The notes under the pieces: model-generated | Seen by the model: only the letters and a program-made list of their open reading frames with translations | Told to the model about the DNA's origin: nothing | Database searches by the model: none | NCBI GenBank assembly: GCA_021234155.1 | Contig: JAJEKV010000057.1 | Coordinates: forward strand, 8,584,108-8,648,107 | Direction: 5' to 3' | Length of the DNA: 64,000 bases | Source of the DNA: Isoetes taiwanensis | Lineage: Eukaryota > Streptophyta > Lycopodiopsida > Isoetales > Isoetaceae | Translations under genes and position numbers: made by a program | In this document: one piece after another, positions 1 to 11,348 of the stretch | How the letters are laid out: each line of letters opens with the position of its first letter | How positions within the stretch are numbered: the first letter of the stretch is position 1

Positions 1-496
1 CTTTAACTGCACCTGAAGCTGGTGGATCTCCGCTGTTGTTAAAGGCAGTCTTTTCGTTATAGACCCAAAATGAAGCCCAATTAAGGTTTTCACCATATTC
101 ATTTGCAGAAAGAAGATTGCTTAAAGCCATAATCTTTATATTGTACCTTTGAATCTCCCTAACTTCATGATAGATCTTTACTAAGCCTCATCGCCTTGTA
201 GCTGTGAGGTCGAATTCGAAGACGCAGAGTCACCTCCGCTCTGGTCCGCGCCAAATGTCGTGTGCCAAACCCTTCTCTGCTCTGCTCCACGCAGACCTGT
301 CCTCTGCTCTATTACCGTAAAGCCTTATTAGGGCAACGATACTGCTCTTTTTGTCTTGAATCTTGATCGTCTAATTAGGCCAATCAATCCTCACCCTCTG
401 ATTTAGGGCATCATCTCCTCCATTGATTTGATCAAATCTGGGCCGCCCAAATTAGGGCTGGGTCCAACACTTACACAATAACATTATAATATAGGA
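1..496 (-). mobile_element. Helitron-like element, 5' terminal part only
   Basis: The right edge matches the 5' tip shared by the other Helitrons here: read on the minus strand it starts TCCTATATTATAATG after a flanking A. The subterminal text (a 'lattice' of 'attagggct...cgcacttac...ataacattataatata') is shared with the elements ending at 3132, 5732 and 8495. The rest of the element lies to the left of the window. No gene is recognisable in this part. Confidence 0.6.
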
Positions 497-717
497 TTTT
501 AGAACTAAGCAACATGTAAAAAATCAACTAATGCTCCAACTTGATCTTCATAAGGTTATGCCATGCTTCATGTTGACCAACCTTGAACGTATTTAGACAT
601 ATATTCATAGAGGGGTTATGCTTTGCTCGATCAAACCTTAGAGGGGTTATCCTTGCTTGATGAAACTTTAGTTGTAGCAAAACTTTACAGTTGCGTCGAT
701 CTGCAATAAGACCTTAA
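497..717. repeat. Fragment of the tRNA-Arg tandem unit (no tRNA)
   Basis: The text from 'aactaagcaacatg' to 'gcaataagacctta' matches the middle of the roughly 1 kb unit found at 14.8-17.3, 23.2-27.0 and 42.4-45.5 kb. It is cut at 717/718 by a Helitron 3' end. Short open frames here are conserved only because the repeat is conserved. Confidence 0.85.
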
Positions 718-1004
718 CTAGTAAGGGTGCCCAGCGTTGCTGGGCATAAGTTAAGAGCCTGTAAATTTTTTGGGTTGCGCACGAACAATGTCAATTTTGT
801 AGTGCTACTACTATTGTAGTATCGTTCTAGCAAAATGTAACATCGTCTTACATTGTAATATTATGTCCAGTTTTTTCTACCCTTAAACAAAGTTGGAAAC
901 TTGTTAATGATAGAATCAAGTCCATGTTCCATGCCATTGTGGACTCATGTTTGGTAATAGCGCATGTCTAAATGCTCAAAAGTCACACCTGACAATATCA
1001 TGCA
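718..1004 (-). mobile_element. Helitron 3' end (truncated or nested copy)
   Basis: At the left edge, CTAG (718-721) is followed 7 nt later by the hairpin GCCCAGCGTTGCTGGGC (7-bp stem, 3-nt loop). On the minus strand this is the classical Helitron 3' end: hairpin, short spacer, CTRR, then a flanking T. A second such end follows at 1005, so this piece is either an older element interrupted by the next one or an upstream duplicate 3' terminus sharing the 5' end at 3132. Confidence 0.65.
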
Positions 1005-3132
1005 CTAGTAATAGTGCCCAGCGTTGCTGGGCATAATTTGGGAGCCTATGTGGATGGAAACCTATTCAGCCTAGACTTCTTTTCATAAATCATATAATAG
1101 AAACCAAGCCCAGTGTTGCTGAGCTATAAAAGGTTTTTGTGCATTTAATAACCTTTCCCTTTCCTTTGGTTTTTGCTATATCCCGTGTTTCATCTTTTTC
1201 CTCATTATCCTACAGAGTCTCCTTTTTTCTTTTCCCCTTTTTCTTAGTTTTCTCACATGTTATCTTTTTCCCTCCTCCCCTTTTTCTTCTTTTTAAGCCC
1301 CTTCTCCCTCCCCTTCCCTTCCCCTTTCCTTCCCCTTCCCTTTCCCCTTCTCCTTTTTCCCTTTCCCTTTCCCTTTCCCTTCCCATTTCCCTTTTTCTGA
1401 TAGGCTTTTTCTCTTCCCTTTTCCCTTTTTCCCGCCCTTCCCATTTTTCCCTTTCGTTTTCCCCTTTCTTTTCATTTTCTCTTACCCTTTTCCCATGCCC
1501 TTTTTTCTTCTCCTTTCCCCACCTTTTCTTGTGGCCCGTTTTCTTCCTTTCCCCCACCATCTTCCTCTTTATCGTGCTCTTTTTTCCCATCTCTTTTCCC
1601 ATTTTCCTCTCCCCTTTTCCTCATACCTTTTTTTCTTATCCCCCCCATCCTTTTGCCCACCCTTTTGGCTTTTCTCAGGTGCCCTTTTTCCTTTCCCCTT
1701 TTCTCATTCCTTTTTATTTTCTTTTCCCTTTCCCTTTCTTATGCCTCTTTCCATTCGCATTTCTTCATCTATTTTATGTGTCCGTTTTCTTTTTCTTTTT
1801 TTTTTCTATCATCCTCCGCCTTTTTTCCTCTTCCACTTTTTCCCTTTTTCTCTTTTTTTTCCTTTCCTTTTCCCATGCTCTTTTTCCCTTTCCTCACCTT
1901 TTCCCTCTTCCTTTTTTTCAAAAAGAATCCTGTTCCCCTTCCTCTATTCCTTTTTTTTTCCATTCCTTGCTCTACATCCTTTCATGTTCCCATTTTTCCT
2001 CCTTTGAAACCTTTCTCTTTTTTCCCTTTTCCGGTTTTTTTTTATCTTCCGTTCCCCTCTCTTTTCTTTTCCGCTTCCCTGTCCCTTTTCGGATGCCATT
2101 TTCCCCTTTTCTTCTCCTCTTTTTCCTCACCTTTTATCTCTAACCTTTTCCCTTCCTTTTTTAGATGCCCTATTTTTAAGCTTCTCTTTCCTCTTTTTTT
2201 TTCACCCTTTCCCTCTTCCCTTTTTTTTTTGCATGCCCTTTTCCCCTTCCCTTTTGCCTTTTTTTTTCACGTGCCCTTTTTTCTAGGTACCCTTTTTCCA
2301 TTTCCATCTCCCTTTTTCTTTTTTACTTTTCCTTTCCCTTTCCCTCATCCCATGCTTTTATTCGTCCCCTTCTTCCCACCCTTTTCATGTTTATCTTTTC
2401 CCACCCTTTCCCTCTTTCCCTTTTTCTCGATGCCTTTTTATCTTCCTTTTTCCCCTCTCTTTTCCTTTTCCCCTTTTGCTTTCTCTTTTTCCATGTCATT
2501 AGCCCCTTCTATTCTCCTCTTTCCTCAACTTTTCTCTCTAACCTTTTCCCTTTCTCTTTTTGAAGCTCTTTTTTTGCTTCTCTTTTCCTCTTTCTTCACC
2601 CTTTCTCTTTTCTTTTTTTTTTCCCATGCCCTTTCCCCCTTCCCTTTTGCCTTTTTCTTCGTGCCCTTTTTCTAGGTTCCCTTTTCCATCTCTCTTATTC
2701 TTTTTTCATTTCCCTTGCCCTTTTCCCATCTGGCTTTCCATGTTCCCTTCTTCCCATCTTTTTTCTTTATATCTTTTTCTCCTTTTCCCGACATTCCCTT
2801 CTTCCCTTTTTTCCGTTGCCCCTTTTCCCTTCCCTTTCTCCCTCTCTATTTCTATTCCTTTTTTTCATTTTTTCCATGCCATTTTTCCTTCCCTTTTTTC
2901 TTTCTTTGTCATTTTCCTCTTTTCCTTCTTCCCATGCTCTTTTTCCCTTCCCTTTTCCCTTTTACCCGTGCCTTTCCTCCCCTTTCCTTTTCCCTTAAGA
3001 GGTCAAATCATGACTAATCACGATAATGGGAGGTCGTGCGATAAATCTCGGCCTTCAGTTTCAATCAGATGATCTCAACCATTTAAGAAAAGGCTTGATC
3101 CATTCAATACGGTATAACATTATAATATAAGA
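1005..3132 (-). mobile_element. Non-autonomous Helitron with homopurine body
   Basis: The 3' end is CTAG at 1005-1008 plus the GCCCAGC/GCTGGGC hairpin. The 5' end at 3132 reads TCTTATATTATAATG on the minus strand, next to a flanking A. Nearly all of the 2.13 kb body is a homopyrimidine tract on the plus strand, so purine on the element's own sense strand. No Rep or helicase frame is present, so it must be mobilised in trans. Confidence 0.75.
1139..2999. repeat. Homopyrimidine tract (CCCTTTT-type), 1.9 kb
   Basis: Almost unbroken C/T on the plus strand with recurring 'ccctttttcc' and 'catgccctttt' phrases. Long open frames rich in Phe, Ser, Pro and Leu (or Lys, Gly and Glu on the other strand) arise only from the lack of stop codons in such DNA. 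I do not regard any as a gene. Confidence 0.95.
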
Positions 3133-3632
3133 TTCTATAGAAAACCATAAACTAACTTGTAATGGATTTGGGACCAAAAGAATCTAAGGACACAAGATTT
3201 ATAGCTCATTTATATGCCTAGTACAGATTGCAGTATTGTTCCTAATGAAACCTTTGTTTTTGTTCAATATAATCCAATTTAATTTCTCGTATTTAAAAAA
3301 AGAGAAAAAAAAAAAAGAGAGTAATTTTTGCGTAATTTGGCAGGTTCACATATTATAAATCACTCGTACTTCTTGGTCAATATAATGGAGATATGTATGC
3401 CTTATATTATATTTTAGAACCAAGTAAGCAACATGTAAAAAATCAACTAATGCTCCAACTTGATCAAACTTCATAAGGTTATGCCATGCTTCATGTTGAC
3501 CAACCTTGAACGTATTTAGACATATATTCATAGAGGAGCCATGCTTAGAGGGGTTATCCTTGCAGTTGTAGCACAACTTTACAGTTGCATCGATCTGCAA
3601 TAAGACCTTAATTCTATTTAGACATAAATCTA
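3133..3632. repeat. Fragment of the tRNA-Arg tandem unit (no tRNA)
   Basis: Runs from 'tctatagaaaaccataaac' to 'gacataaatcta' in unit order, with the usual A-rich stretch near 3297-3320. It ends at the Helitron 3' end at 3633. No tRNA is included. Confidence 0.9.
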
Positions 3633-3689
3633 CTAGTAATGGTGCCCAGCGTTGCTGGGCATAAGTTGAGAGCCTGTAAATGCTTTGGG

Positions 3690-5595
3690 ATGCAGTGAGA
3701 AAAGCCCTATCCCTTTCCCTTTTGCTCTATCCCGCATTTCAGTTTTTCTTATTTTCTCTATTTTTTTTTTCTTTTCTTTTTTTTTCCGTCTTTCTCACAT
3801 GTTTCCTTGTTTTCCCATCCCTTTCCTTCCCCCTTCCCTGTTCCCGATAATCTTTTTCCCTTCCCTTTTGCTCCTTTCTCCACCTTTTCCCTCTTCTCTT
3901 TTTTCTTTGCCCTTTTCCCTTCCCCTTTCTCTTTTTTTATGCCTTCTCTTTCCCCACCCTTTTTCCATGTCTTCTTTTTTTTTTCTTCGTTTTTTTTTTC
4001 TCTTTGAAGAGCCTTTTCCATGCCTATTTTTCCTTCTCTTTTTCCTCGCTTTTTTTTTCCTTTCTTCATCCGCCTCCTAAATCTGGTGGTCTAGAATATT
4101 TTGTCCTAAAATTTTCGGTATCTTTTATGCATAGCTCAATGGCGGAAGATTATGAAGTCTCAAGACCAAAAAAAAACCGATGCTCTGGCGATGGCGATCT
4201 CCTCTTGATTTCATTGATAGTTAATTTTGCAAAACAAAGCGGCTTCAAGGCCGCTATGGCTATGTCATGCTATAGTGAAGGCTAGAATTACGTGAACTCA
4301 AGGTTTAGTTTGTAAAAAAAAATAGGTTTTCCTCTAGCATCGCCTATCCGCATTATTGCTTTTTGGGAGCCATTACTTGGCAAAGTTGTAGGTGGAACCG
4401 GAGGGCTTTCCGGCAGGAGGATGCTTGAATAAAGCAATGTTTTTTTTCATAAAATGTTAGCAAGAGCAAAAACCTCCAGCCATGTCCGTTATGGCTTTTG
4501 CATAGTCAATGGGTTCCTCCTTTTCAAAAATTTTCCTCTTTTTTACCATTGTGACCTTTTCCTTCCGTTTTTTTTTTCTCCCTTCCGTTTTTCATGCCCT
4601 TTTTACCTTCCCTTTTTCCATCTCCCTCACCCCTTTCCCTCTTTCTCTTTTCCATGTTCCTCGGTCTCTAAGAATGTTTTCCATTTTTCCTCATTTCCAT
4701 TTTTCCCCACGCCTCTAGTTCTTTCCCCCCTATTTTCCTTTTTTTTTTCTTTTCTATTTCCCTTTTCCCAAAATTTTTTTCCCACCCCTTTTCCCTTTTC
4801 CCCATGCCTTTTGCCCTTCACATTCTCTCTTTCCACTTCCCTTTTCTTTTCCTTTCCCTTTTTTTTCTTTTTTTTCCTTTTCCTTTACATCCTTTTCCCT
4901 TTTCCCCATGCCTTTTGCCCTTCACATTCTCTCTTTCCACTTCCCTTTTCTTTTTTCCCTTTTCTTTTCCCTTTTCCTTTTTCCCTTTTTTCTGATTTTT
5001 TTACCTTTTCCTTTTTTCCTTTTTTTCCTTTTCCCCATACCTTTTGAACCCTTTTCCCTTTTCCCAAAAAAATGCCTTTTTCCTTTCCACCCACCCTTCC
5101 TCTTTTTTTTTTTTCCATTTTCTTTTTCTCTTTTTTTTCCTTTTCCTTTACCTTTTTTACCTTTTCCCTTTTCCCCATGCCTTTTGCCCTTCATTCTCTC
5201 TTTCCACTTCCCTTTTCCTTTTTTCCCTTTTTTCCTATTTTTCCCTTTTCCCTTTAGTTTTTTTTTTTTTTCCTTTTTTCCTTTTCCTTTTACCCTTTTC
5301 CCTTTTCCCCAATGCCTTTTTGCCCTTCACATTCTCTTTTTCCACTTCCCTTTTCCTTTTTTCCCTTTTCCTTTTCTCCTTTTTTTTTTTCCCCTTTTCC
5401 TTTTGCCTTTTTCCTTTTCCCCATGCCTTTTTCTTTTCCCCACCCTTTCTCTTTTTTTTCCTTTTTTTTTTCCTTTTTTTCTTTTTTTTCCTTTTCCTTT
5501 TACCCTTTTCCTTTTTCCCCATGCCTTTTTTGCCTTCACATTCTCTCTTTCCACTTCCCTTTTCCTTTTCCCCCTTTTCATTTACCCTTTCCCTT
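3690..5595. repeat. Homopyrimidine tracts with a higher-order unit
   Basis: Two C/T tracts separated by 4076-4550. From 4800 on, the phrase 'catgcctttt...cccttcacattctctctttccacttccc' recurs at about 4804, 4908, 5177, 5311 and 5520, and again at 7708, 7957, 8082 and 8283. This gives a higher-order unit of about 100-270 bp on top of the simple C/T composition. Confidence 0.85.
4076..4540 (+). other. Captured segment, related to 54425-54870
   Basis: From 'aaatctggtggtctagaatatttt' to 'gcatagtcaatggg' this piece is a diverged copy of the 5' subterminal region of the plus-strand Helitron that starts at 54399. It lacks that element's first ~25 bp, so it is an internal fragment carried inside the minus-strand Helitron. 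No convincing coding sequence is seen. Confidence 0.6.
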
Positions 5596-6091
5596 AAGAG
5601 ACGCATGACCAATCATGCGGTGTTGGTAAGTCGGTGCAATAAATCTAGGCCTTGATGCATCAGGATGATCTCGGCCATTCAAATTAGGGCTCGGTGCACA
5701 CGCACTTACGATTATAACATTATAATATAAGATTTGAACTACATTCTAGGTGGTTTGTTTATGCGTAAAGCAACATACCTACCATAAGTTACACCAAATA
5801 ACCTGGTTATACAATCCACTACCACAAATGGCTTACTTGTCCCAATATTTTGCAAAGTTTTTTTTTTTTTTTTTTTTTTTTTTTTGATGGCAAGATGTTT
5901 TATTTTTTATTATATGAAGGCATGGAGACGATGGCGCATGTGTGCTCGCAAAGTATTCAGATGCTCTCACTCAATCCCATCCGCAACCATCCCATCTTGA
6001 TTTGCTTTCGATCCCATCGAGGTGAGCTACTGTGAAGTGGTAAAGAAGGGGCTGCAGGCCGGGTTGGGCGTGCCTCTGATTAGGCTAGCCC

Positions 6092-6376
6092 ATGGGCATT
6101 CCCCTTCCTGCTGAACTACAGGCTGCTAACTCTAGAAGGGCTAGGATCTTTACCATTCTCGTGATAGGTCATCAGCACATCTGTGGGTGGCTGGAAGCAT
6201 CCTTTGAAGAGCTGTGGGAAGCACTAGTCATTGAGCAAATTTTCCCAGAGCAATTCTTTACCGGTGAAGCAGGGGTTACACCAGACCATCGGACCTCCCG
6301 ATGGGTTGAATGGTGGGGAGAGTTCATGGGGAACCAGAACTTAACCGGCAGCCACTGGTATCTTTTATGTGCATAG
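6092..6376 (+). pseudogene. Exon-like fragment, unrecognised (duplicate copy 1)
   Basis: A 94-codon frame beginning MGIPLPAELQ. It is identical to the frame at 8846 for the first ~67 residues, then differs by small changes around 6297-6340 that alter its end. I do not recognise the protein. Codon use looks protein-like (GWLEASFEELWEALV), and a possible splice acceptor (ggctgcag) lies upstream near 6057. It is probably a captured host exon carried along by the duplication. Confidence 0.4.
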
Positions 6377-7682
6377 TGAATGGGCGGAAGCTATGATCTC
6401 AGTTAAAGTCTATTCAGGTTAAAGAAAGCAATTGTCTGGATGCCCAATCATGTGCTATGGCAGATTCCTCCATTAGCAGTAATCATTCAGTAGGTAGGAT
6501 TAGGTGTTTATCCAAATCGGCCAAATATCTTGCAACTGGCATTCTACTCTAAAACGTGTGCTTAGAAATGTCGGGCACATGTAGATGGAATACAATAGTA
6601 CAAATAAAATCATCATGAATAATAAATTAATTGGGCATTTATCCTTTGTTTCCGAAGGTATATCGTTATGCCGGGCATTAGTTGTAGGTGGAATACAATA
6701 ATACAAATAAAATCATGTGTGTTTAAGAATTGAAGGGTAGTTTGCATACAAAGGATAAGAGAACAAATCTTGCTTAAGTAGGAACGTCAATGAGAATGGG
6801 AATGAGAACGTCAATGAAAAGTAGGAACACCAAGTTCAAAATTACACTTGCAATATTACCATTGGGCAAGGGTAGTTGATGTTTCCATAACCATAATTGT
6901 GGGAGAGAACATTGTATATCATACATGTCTATATCAGATTGACTAAACCATGTGTTAACTTATTATCCAACATATCCAAGGAACCTAAGAATGTTAGGCA
7001 CGACTCTACAGGTGCATTTAACAACAACATAGATGTAACACTAATAGTTTGGCTCTTATATATTTGCAATATAGACATTTTATGTACCACTGTAAAATGG
7101 TTGGCATCCACGGAAAACTATGATTATTAGTAGACCCGAGTTGTGTTTGGAATTACATAGTTTTGTTACTTGATAAAAGCATGGCAAAAAAGCGGAGATC
7201 TTTGATGTACCATGTCTACACGGATGTATAAACCGCATATACATCCGACCCAGTACAAACATAAAGGTACAAAGAAGGAACAAACTTACGATGCATTTTT
7301 GAAGTACCACATCTGAATTTCAGAGTTGTGAAATGAGACTTGATGAATGAGATCGTACCAAAGCAGGTGAGAGTTGTATCAGAGCAAGAATTTATGAAGG
7401 AAGTAAATATCACACATCGCTACAACCAAAAAATATACCGTCCCATTGGAAGCAAAATATCTTGGCCTTGGTTGCAACCATGAATTGGGTTTTGTTCTAG
7501 ATCTTTTGAGTGAGCCATCTGCAAGAATAACCCAATCATTTTCCCTAAAAGATGGCCGTTGGCCTTGCTAAAAAAAAAACCAAGGCAAACAATCCACAAT
7601 TTTAATCCTCGAAACAGAATACTCCATAGAAAATGCCAGTGCAGCTATATAGTTTAAGTAAGCCTGTCCAGTTCATGAATTT

Positions 7683-8360
7683 CCTTTTACCCTTTTCCCT
7701 TTTCCCCATGCCTTTTTGCCCTTCACATTCTCTCTTTCCACTTCCCTTTTCTTTTTTTCCCTTTTCTTTTCCCTTTTCCTTTTTTTCCCTTTTTTTTTTT
7801 TTTACCTTTTCCTTTTCCCTTTTTCCTTTTCCCCATGCCTTTTACCCTTTTCCCTTTTCCCCATGCCTTTTTCCTTTCACCACCCTTCCTCTTTTTCCTT
7901 TTCTTTTCTCTTTTTTCCTTTTTCCCTTTACCTTTTACCCTTTCCCTTTTCCCCATGCCTTTTTGCCCTTCACATTCTCTCTTTCCACTTCCCTTTTCCT
8001 TTTTTCCCTTTTCCTATTTTCCCTTTTCCTTTACCTTTTTTTCCTTTTTCCTTTTCCTTTTACCCTTTTCCCTTTTCCCAATGCCTTTTTGCCCTTCACA
8101 TTCTCTCTTTCCACTTCCCTTTTCCTTTTTTCCCTTTTCCTTTTCTCCCTTTTTTTTCCCCTTTTCCTTTTTGCCTTTTTCCTTTTCCCCATGCCTTTTT
8201 CTTTTCCCCACCCTTTCTCTTTTTCCTTTTCTTTTCCCTTTTTTCTTTTTTCCCTTTTCCTTTTACCCTTTTCCCTTTTCCCCATGCCTTTTTGCCCTTC
8301 ACATTCTCTCTTTCCACTTCCCTTTTCCTTTTCCCCCTTTTCATTTACCCTTTCCCCTTA
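7683..8360. repeat. Homopyrimidine tract, second duplicate
   Basis: C/T tract with four to five copies of the 'cccttcacattctc...ccacttccc' phrase. It is followed by the Helitron subterminal text and the 5' tip ending at 8495 (minus strand). It corresponds to 4925-5595 in the first duplicate. No Helitron 3' end is present for this copy. Confidence 0.85.
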
Positions 8361-8845
8361 AGAGACGCATGACCAATCACAGTGTTGGTAAGTCGTGCAA
8401 TAAATCTAGGCCTTCGAATGCATCCAGATGATCTCAGCCATTCAAATTAGGGCTCGGTGCACTACGCACTTACGGTATAACATTATAATATAAGATTTGA
8501 ACTACATTCTAGGTGGTTTGTTGTCTGTAAAGCAACATACCTACCATAAGTTGCACCAAGTAACACAGTTATACAATCCACTACCACAAATGGCGACTTG
8601 TCCCAATATTTTGCAACTGGTTTTTTTTTTTTTTTTTTGATGGCAAGATGTTTTTATTTTTTTATTATATGAAAAGGGCGGAGACGATGGCGCATGTGTG
8701 CTCGCAAGCCTTCTGTATGCTCTCAGCTCAATCCCATCTGCAACCATCCCATCTTGACTGCTCGATCCCATCTGAGTGAGCTACTGTGAAGTGGTAAAGA
8801 AGGGGCTGCAGGCCGGGTTGGGCGTGCCTCTGATTAGGCTAGCCC

Positions 8846-9172
8846 ATGGGCATTCCCCTTCCTGCTGAACTACAGGCTGCTAACTCTAGAAGGGCTAGGA
8901 TCTTTACCATTCTCGTGATAGGTCATCAGCACATCTGTGGGTGGCTGGAAGCATCCTTTGAAGAGCTGTGGGAAGCACTAGTCATTGAGCAAATTTTCCC
9001 AGAGCAATTCTTTACCGGTGAAGCAGGGGTTACACCAGACCATCCAGACCTCCTGATCAGTGAATGGCTGGGAGAGTTCATGGGGAACCCGAACCTGCCA
9101 GCAGCTGGTATCTTTTATGTGCATAGTGAATGGGCGGAAGCTATGATCTCAGTTAAAGTCTATTCAGGTTAA
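8846..9172 (+). CDS. Exon-like frame, unrecognised (duplicate copy 2)
   Basis: A 108-codon frame that is the fuller version of the copy at 6092. It ends with 'IFYVHSEWAEAMISVKVYSG' before a TAA. Acidic and aromatic residues are spread as in a folded protein, but I see no diagnostic motif and assign no function. It may be one exon of a longer gene: 'ggctgcag' upstream could be an acceptor, and the ATG may be internal. Confidence 0.35.
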   Translation: MGIPLPAELQAANSRRARIFTILVIGHQHICGWLEASFEELWEALVIEQIFPEQFFTGEAGVTPDHPDLLISEWLGEFMGNPNLPAAGIFYVHSEWAEAMISVKVYSG

Positions 9173-10356
9173 AGAAAGCAATTGTCTGGATGCCCAATCA
9201 TGTGCTATGGCAGATTCCTCCATTAGCAGTAATCATTCAGTAGGTAGGATTAGGTGTTTATCCAAATCGGCCAAATATCTTGCAACTGGCATTCTACTCT
9301 AAAACGTGTGCTTAGAAATGTCGGGCACATGTAGATGGAATACAATAGTACAAATAAAATCATCATGAATAATAAATTAATTGGGCATTTATCCTTTGTT
9401 TCCGAAGGTATATCGTTATGCCGGGCATTAGTTGTAGGTGGAATACAATAATACAAATAAAATCATGTCGCAGAGCGAAGAATTGAAGGGTAGTTTGCAT
9501 ACAAAGGATAAGAGAACAAATCTTGCTTAAGTAGGAACGTCAATGAGAATGGGAATGAGAACGTCAATGAAAAGTAGGAACACCAAGTTCAAAATTACAC
9601 TTGCAATATTACCATTGGGCAAGGGTAGTTGATGTTTCCATAACCATAATTGTGGGAGAGAACATTGTATATCATACATGTCTATATCAGATTGACTAAA
9701 CCATGTGTTAACTTATTATCCAACATATCCAAGGAACCTAAGAATGTTAGGCACGACTCTACAGGTGCATTTAACAACAACATAGATGTAACACTAATAG
9801 TTTGGCTCTTATATATTTGCAATATAGACATTTTATGTACCACTGTAAAATGGTTGGCATCCACGGAAAACTATGATTATTAGTAGACCAGAGTTGTGTT
9901 TGGAATTACATAGTTTTGTTAACAGTAAAGCATGGCAAAAGAAAGCGGAGATGCTGATGTACCATGTCTACACAGATGTATAAACTGCATATACATCTGA
10001 CCCAGGTACAAACATAAAGGTACAAAGAAGGAACAAACTTACGCATGCATTTTGGAAGTACCACATCTGAATTTCAGAGTTGTGAAATGAGACTTGATGA
10101 ATGAGATCGTACCAAAGCAGGTGAGAGTTGTATCAGAGCAAGAATTTATGAAGGAAGTAAATATCACACATCGCTACAACCAAAAAATATACCGTCCCAT
10201 TGGAAGCAAAATATCTTGGCCTTGGTTGCACCCATGAATTGGGTTTTGTTCTAGATCTTTTGAGTGAGCCATCTGCAAGAATAACCCAATCATTTTCCCT
10301 AAAAGATGGCCGTTGGCCTTGCTAAAAAAAAAACCAAGGCAAACAATCCACAATTT

Positions 10357-10760
10357 TAATCCTCGAAACAGAATACTCCATAGAAAATGCCAGTGCAGCT
10401 ATATAGTTTAAGTAAGCCTGTCCAGTTCATGAATTTCATGTAAGGAAAGGTGTGAAGATTTTCCAATCTATAAAGTTCTAGGTTGCATTTGGATCGAACA
10501 CTTGCAATTGGATCAAACACTGTCTCCTGCAGTTAAAAAAGTGCAACATGCTTACTTCACATAAAACCTGAGAACTTATACTAAAATTTGCAACTTACCA
10601 CACAAATTGGGCATGCAAGATCCATCTTGAATGACATATAATCTTGCATAGTACAACAAATAGTAGGTTTACCATCTTCAAATTTCCAATAACAGTTTGT
10701 AAATCCCTCTAGTAGAGATGGGTTAAGCCGCCAAAGTGGATAACGTGGATTCACGTAAAT
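10357..10760 (-). pseudogene. Two captured exons of an unrecognised host gene
   Basis: On the minus strand an open stretch reading ...NPSLLEGFTNCYWKFEDG... ends at a good donor (GTG|GTAAGT, exon end 10599). A 72-bp intron with a T-rich acceptor (ACTGCAG) follows, and the next exon starts at 10526 with ETVFDPIASVRSKCNLELYR. The phases agree (phase 0 to phase 0), which supports real exons. The second exon meets a TAA near 10357. The motif 'ACPIC' suggests a metal-binding Cys pair, but I do not recognise the family. The tail of the second exon is also present at about 7610-7682 in the first duplicate. Confidence 0.5.
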
Positions 10761-11348
10761 GCATCAGACTTCTTCAAGAACATGGCAACATGCTGGCAAA
10801 GACTGTGCAGGCAACCCACATTAGGTCCCAAAGATTAATAAAACGATCATTCAACTCCCCCTTTTCCATGGCAAAGACTGTGAGCGATTGCATGGCTTGG
10901 CACAACTTGTAAAAACCATTTTCATCTCTCCAAAATCAAGTCTTAGTTCAAGCAAATACTTGGCTTATGACAAGATTTCTGAGATTAAGCAGCAAAACCT
11001 TCAATCTGAACAACTTATACAGACCATATGAGCTTGAAATGTTCTTGTCATGATGCCATGGATGCACATGGACATTCTAATATCCTATTCCTGCAAAATT
11101 GAAACATGTTCAATGCTTAAATATTTACCTTAGACTCCATTTACCAGTCTCAAATGACAAAACACAAAAGCTTATAAAGCCAACAATAATGGGCATGGCC
11201 AACGAAGATATTAGATCCATATTCAAATCTCAAAACAAAACTGCAATTGCCCTGAGATCAGTGCAAAATAAGCAGATTGCTTAACCTAGAATAGAGACAT
11301 GGAAAGCATACGGATTATAGATAAACCAAGTTGAATTGTAGCAAAACA

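Larger units (their letters stand above)
3633..5732 (-). mobile_element. Non-autonomous Helitron with homopurine body
   Basis: The 3' end is CTAG (3633-3636) followed by the 7-bp hairpin; the flanking base is A at 3632. The 5' end at 5732 reads TCTTATATTATAATG on the minus strand. Two pyrimidine tracts (3690-4075 and 4550-5595) flank an inserted non-repetitive segment. The flanking sequences on the two sides do not come from adjacent positions of the tandem unit, so later rearrangement (the 2.75 kb duplication) has affected the right side. Confidence 0.7.
4925..10436. repeat. 2.75 kb tandem duplication (two copies)
   Basis: The stretch from the end of the pyrimidine tract through 7682 is repeated from 7683 to 10436. 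Corresponding landmarks are 2750-2754 bp apart: 6092/8846, 6500/9250, 6897/9650 and 7633/10387. Both copies keep the Helitron 5' tip (5732 and 8495). The junction at about 7682 joins 'gttcatgaatt' directly to pyrimidine tract, so the left breakpoint lies inside the tract. Divergence is low, mostly small substitutions and indels, so the event is recent. Confidence 0.9.

Noticed and set aside
1139-3072. Long Phe/Ser/Pro/Leu-rich and Lys/Gly/Glu-rich open frames in all C/T or A/G tracts (also 3685-5655, 7633-8431, 17399-19128 and 55973-58010)
   Set aside because: They arise because homopyrimidine/homopurine DNA has almost no stop codons. Frames are open simultaneously in several phases and strands, and there is no domain or start context.
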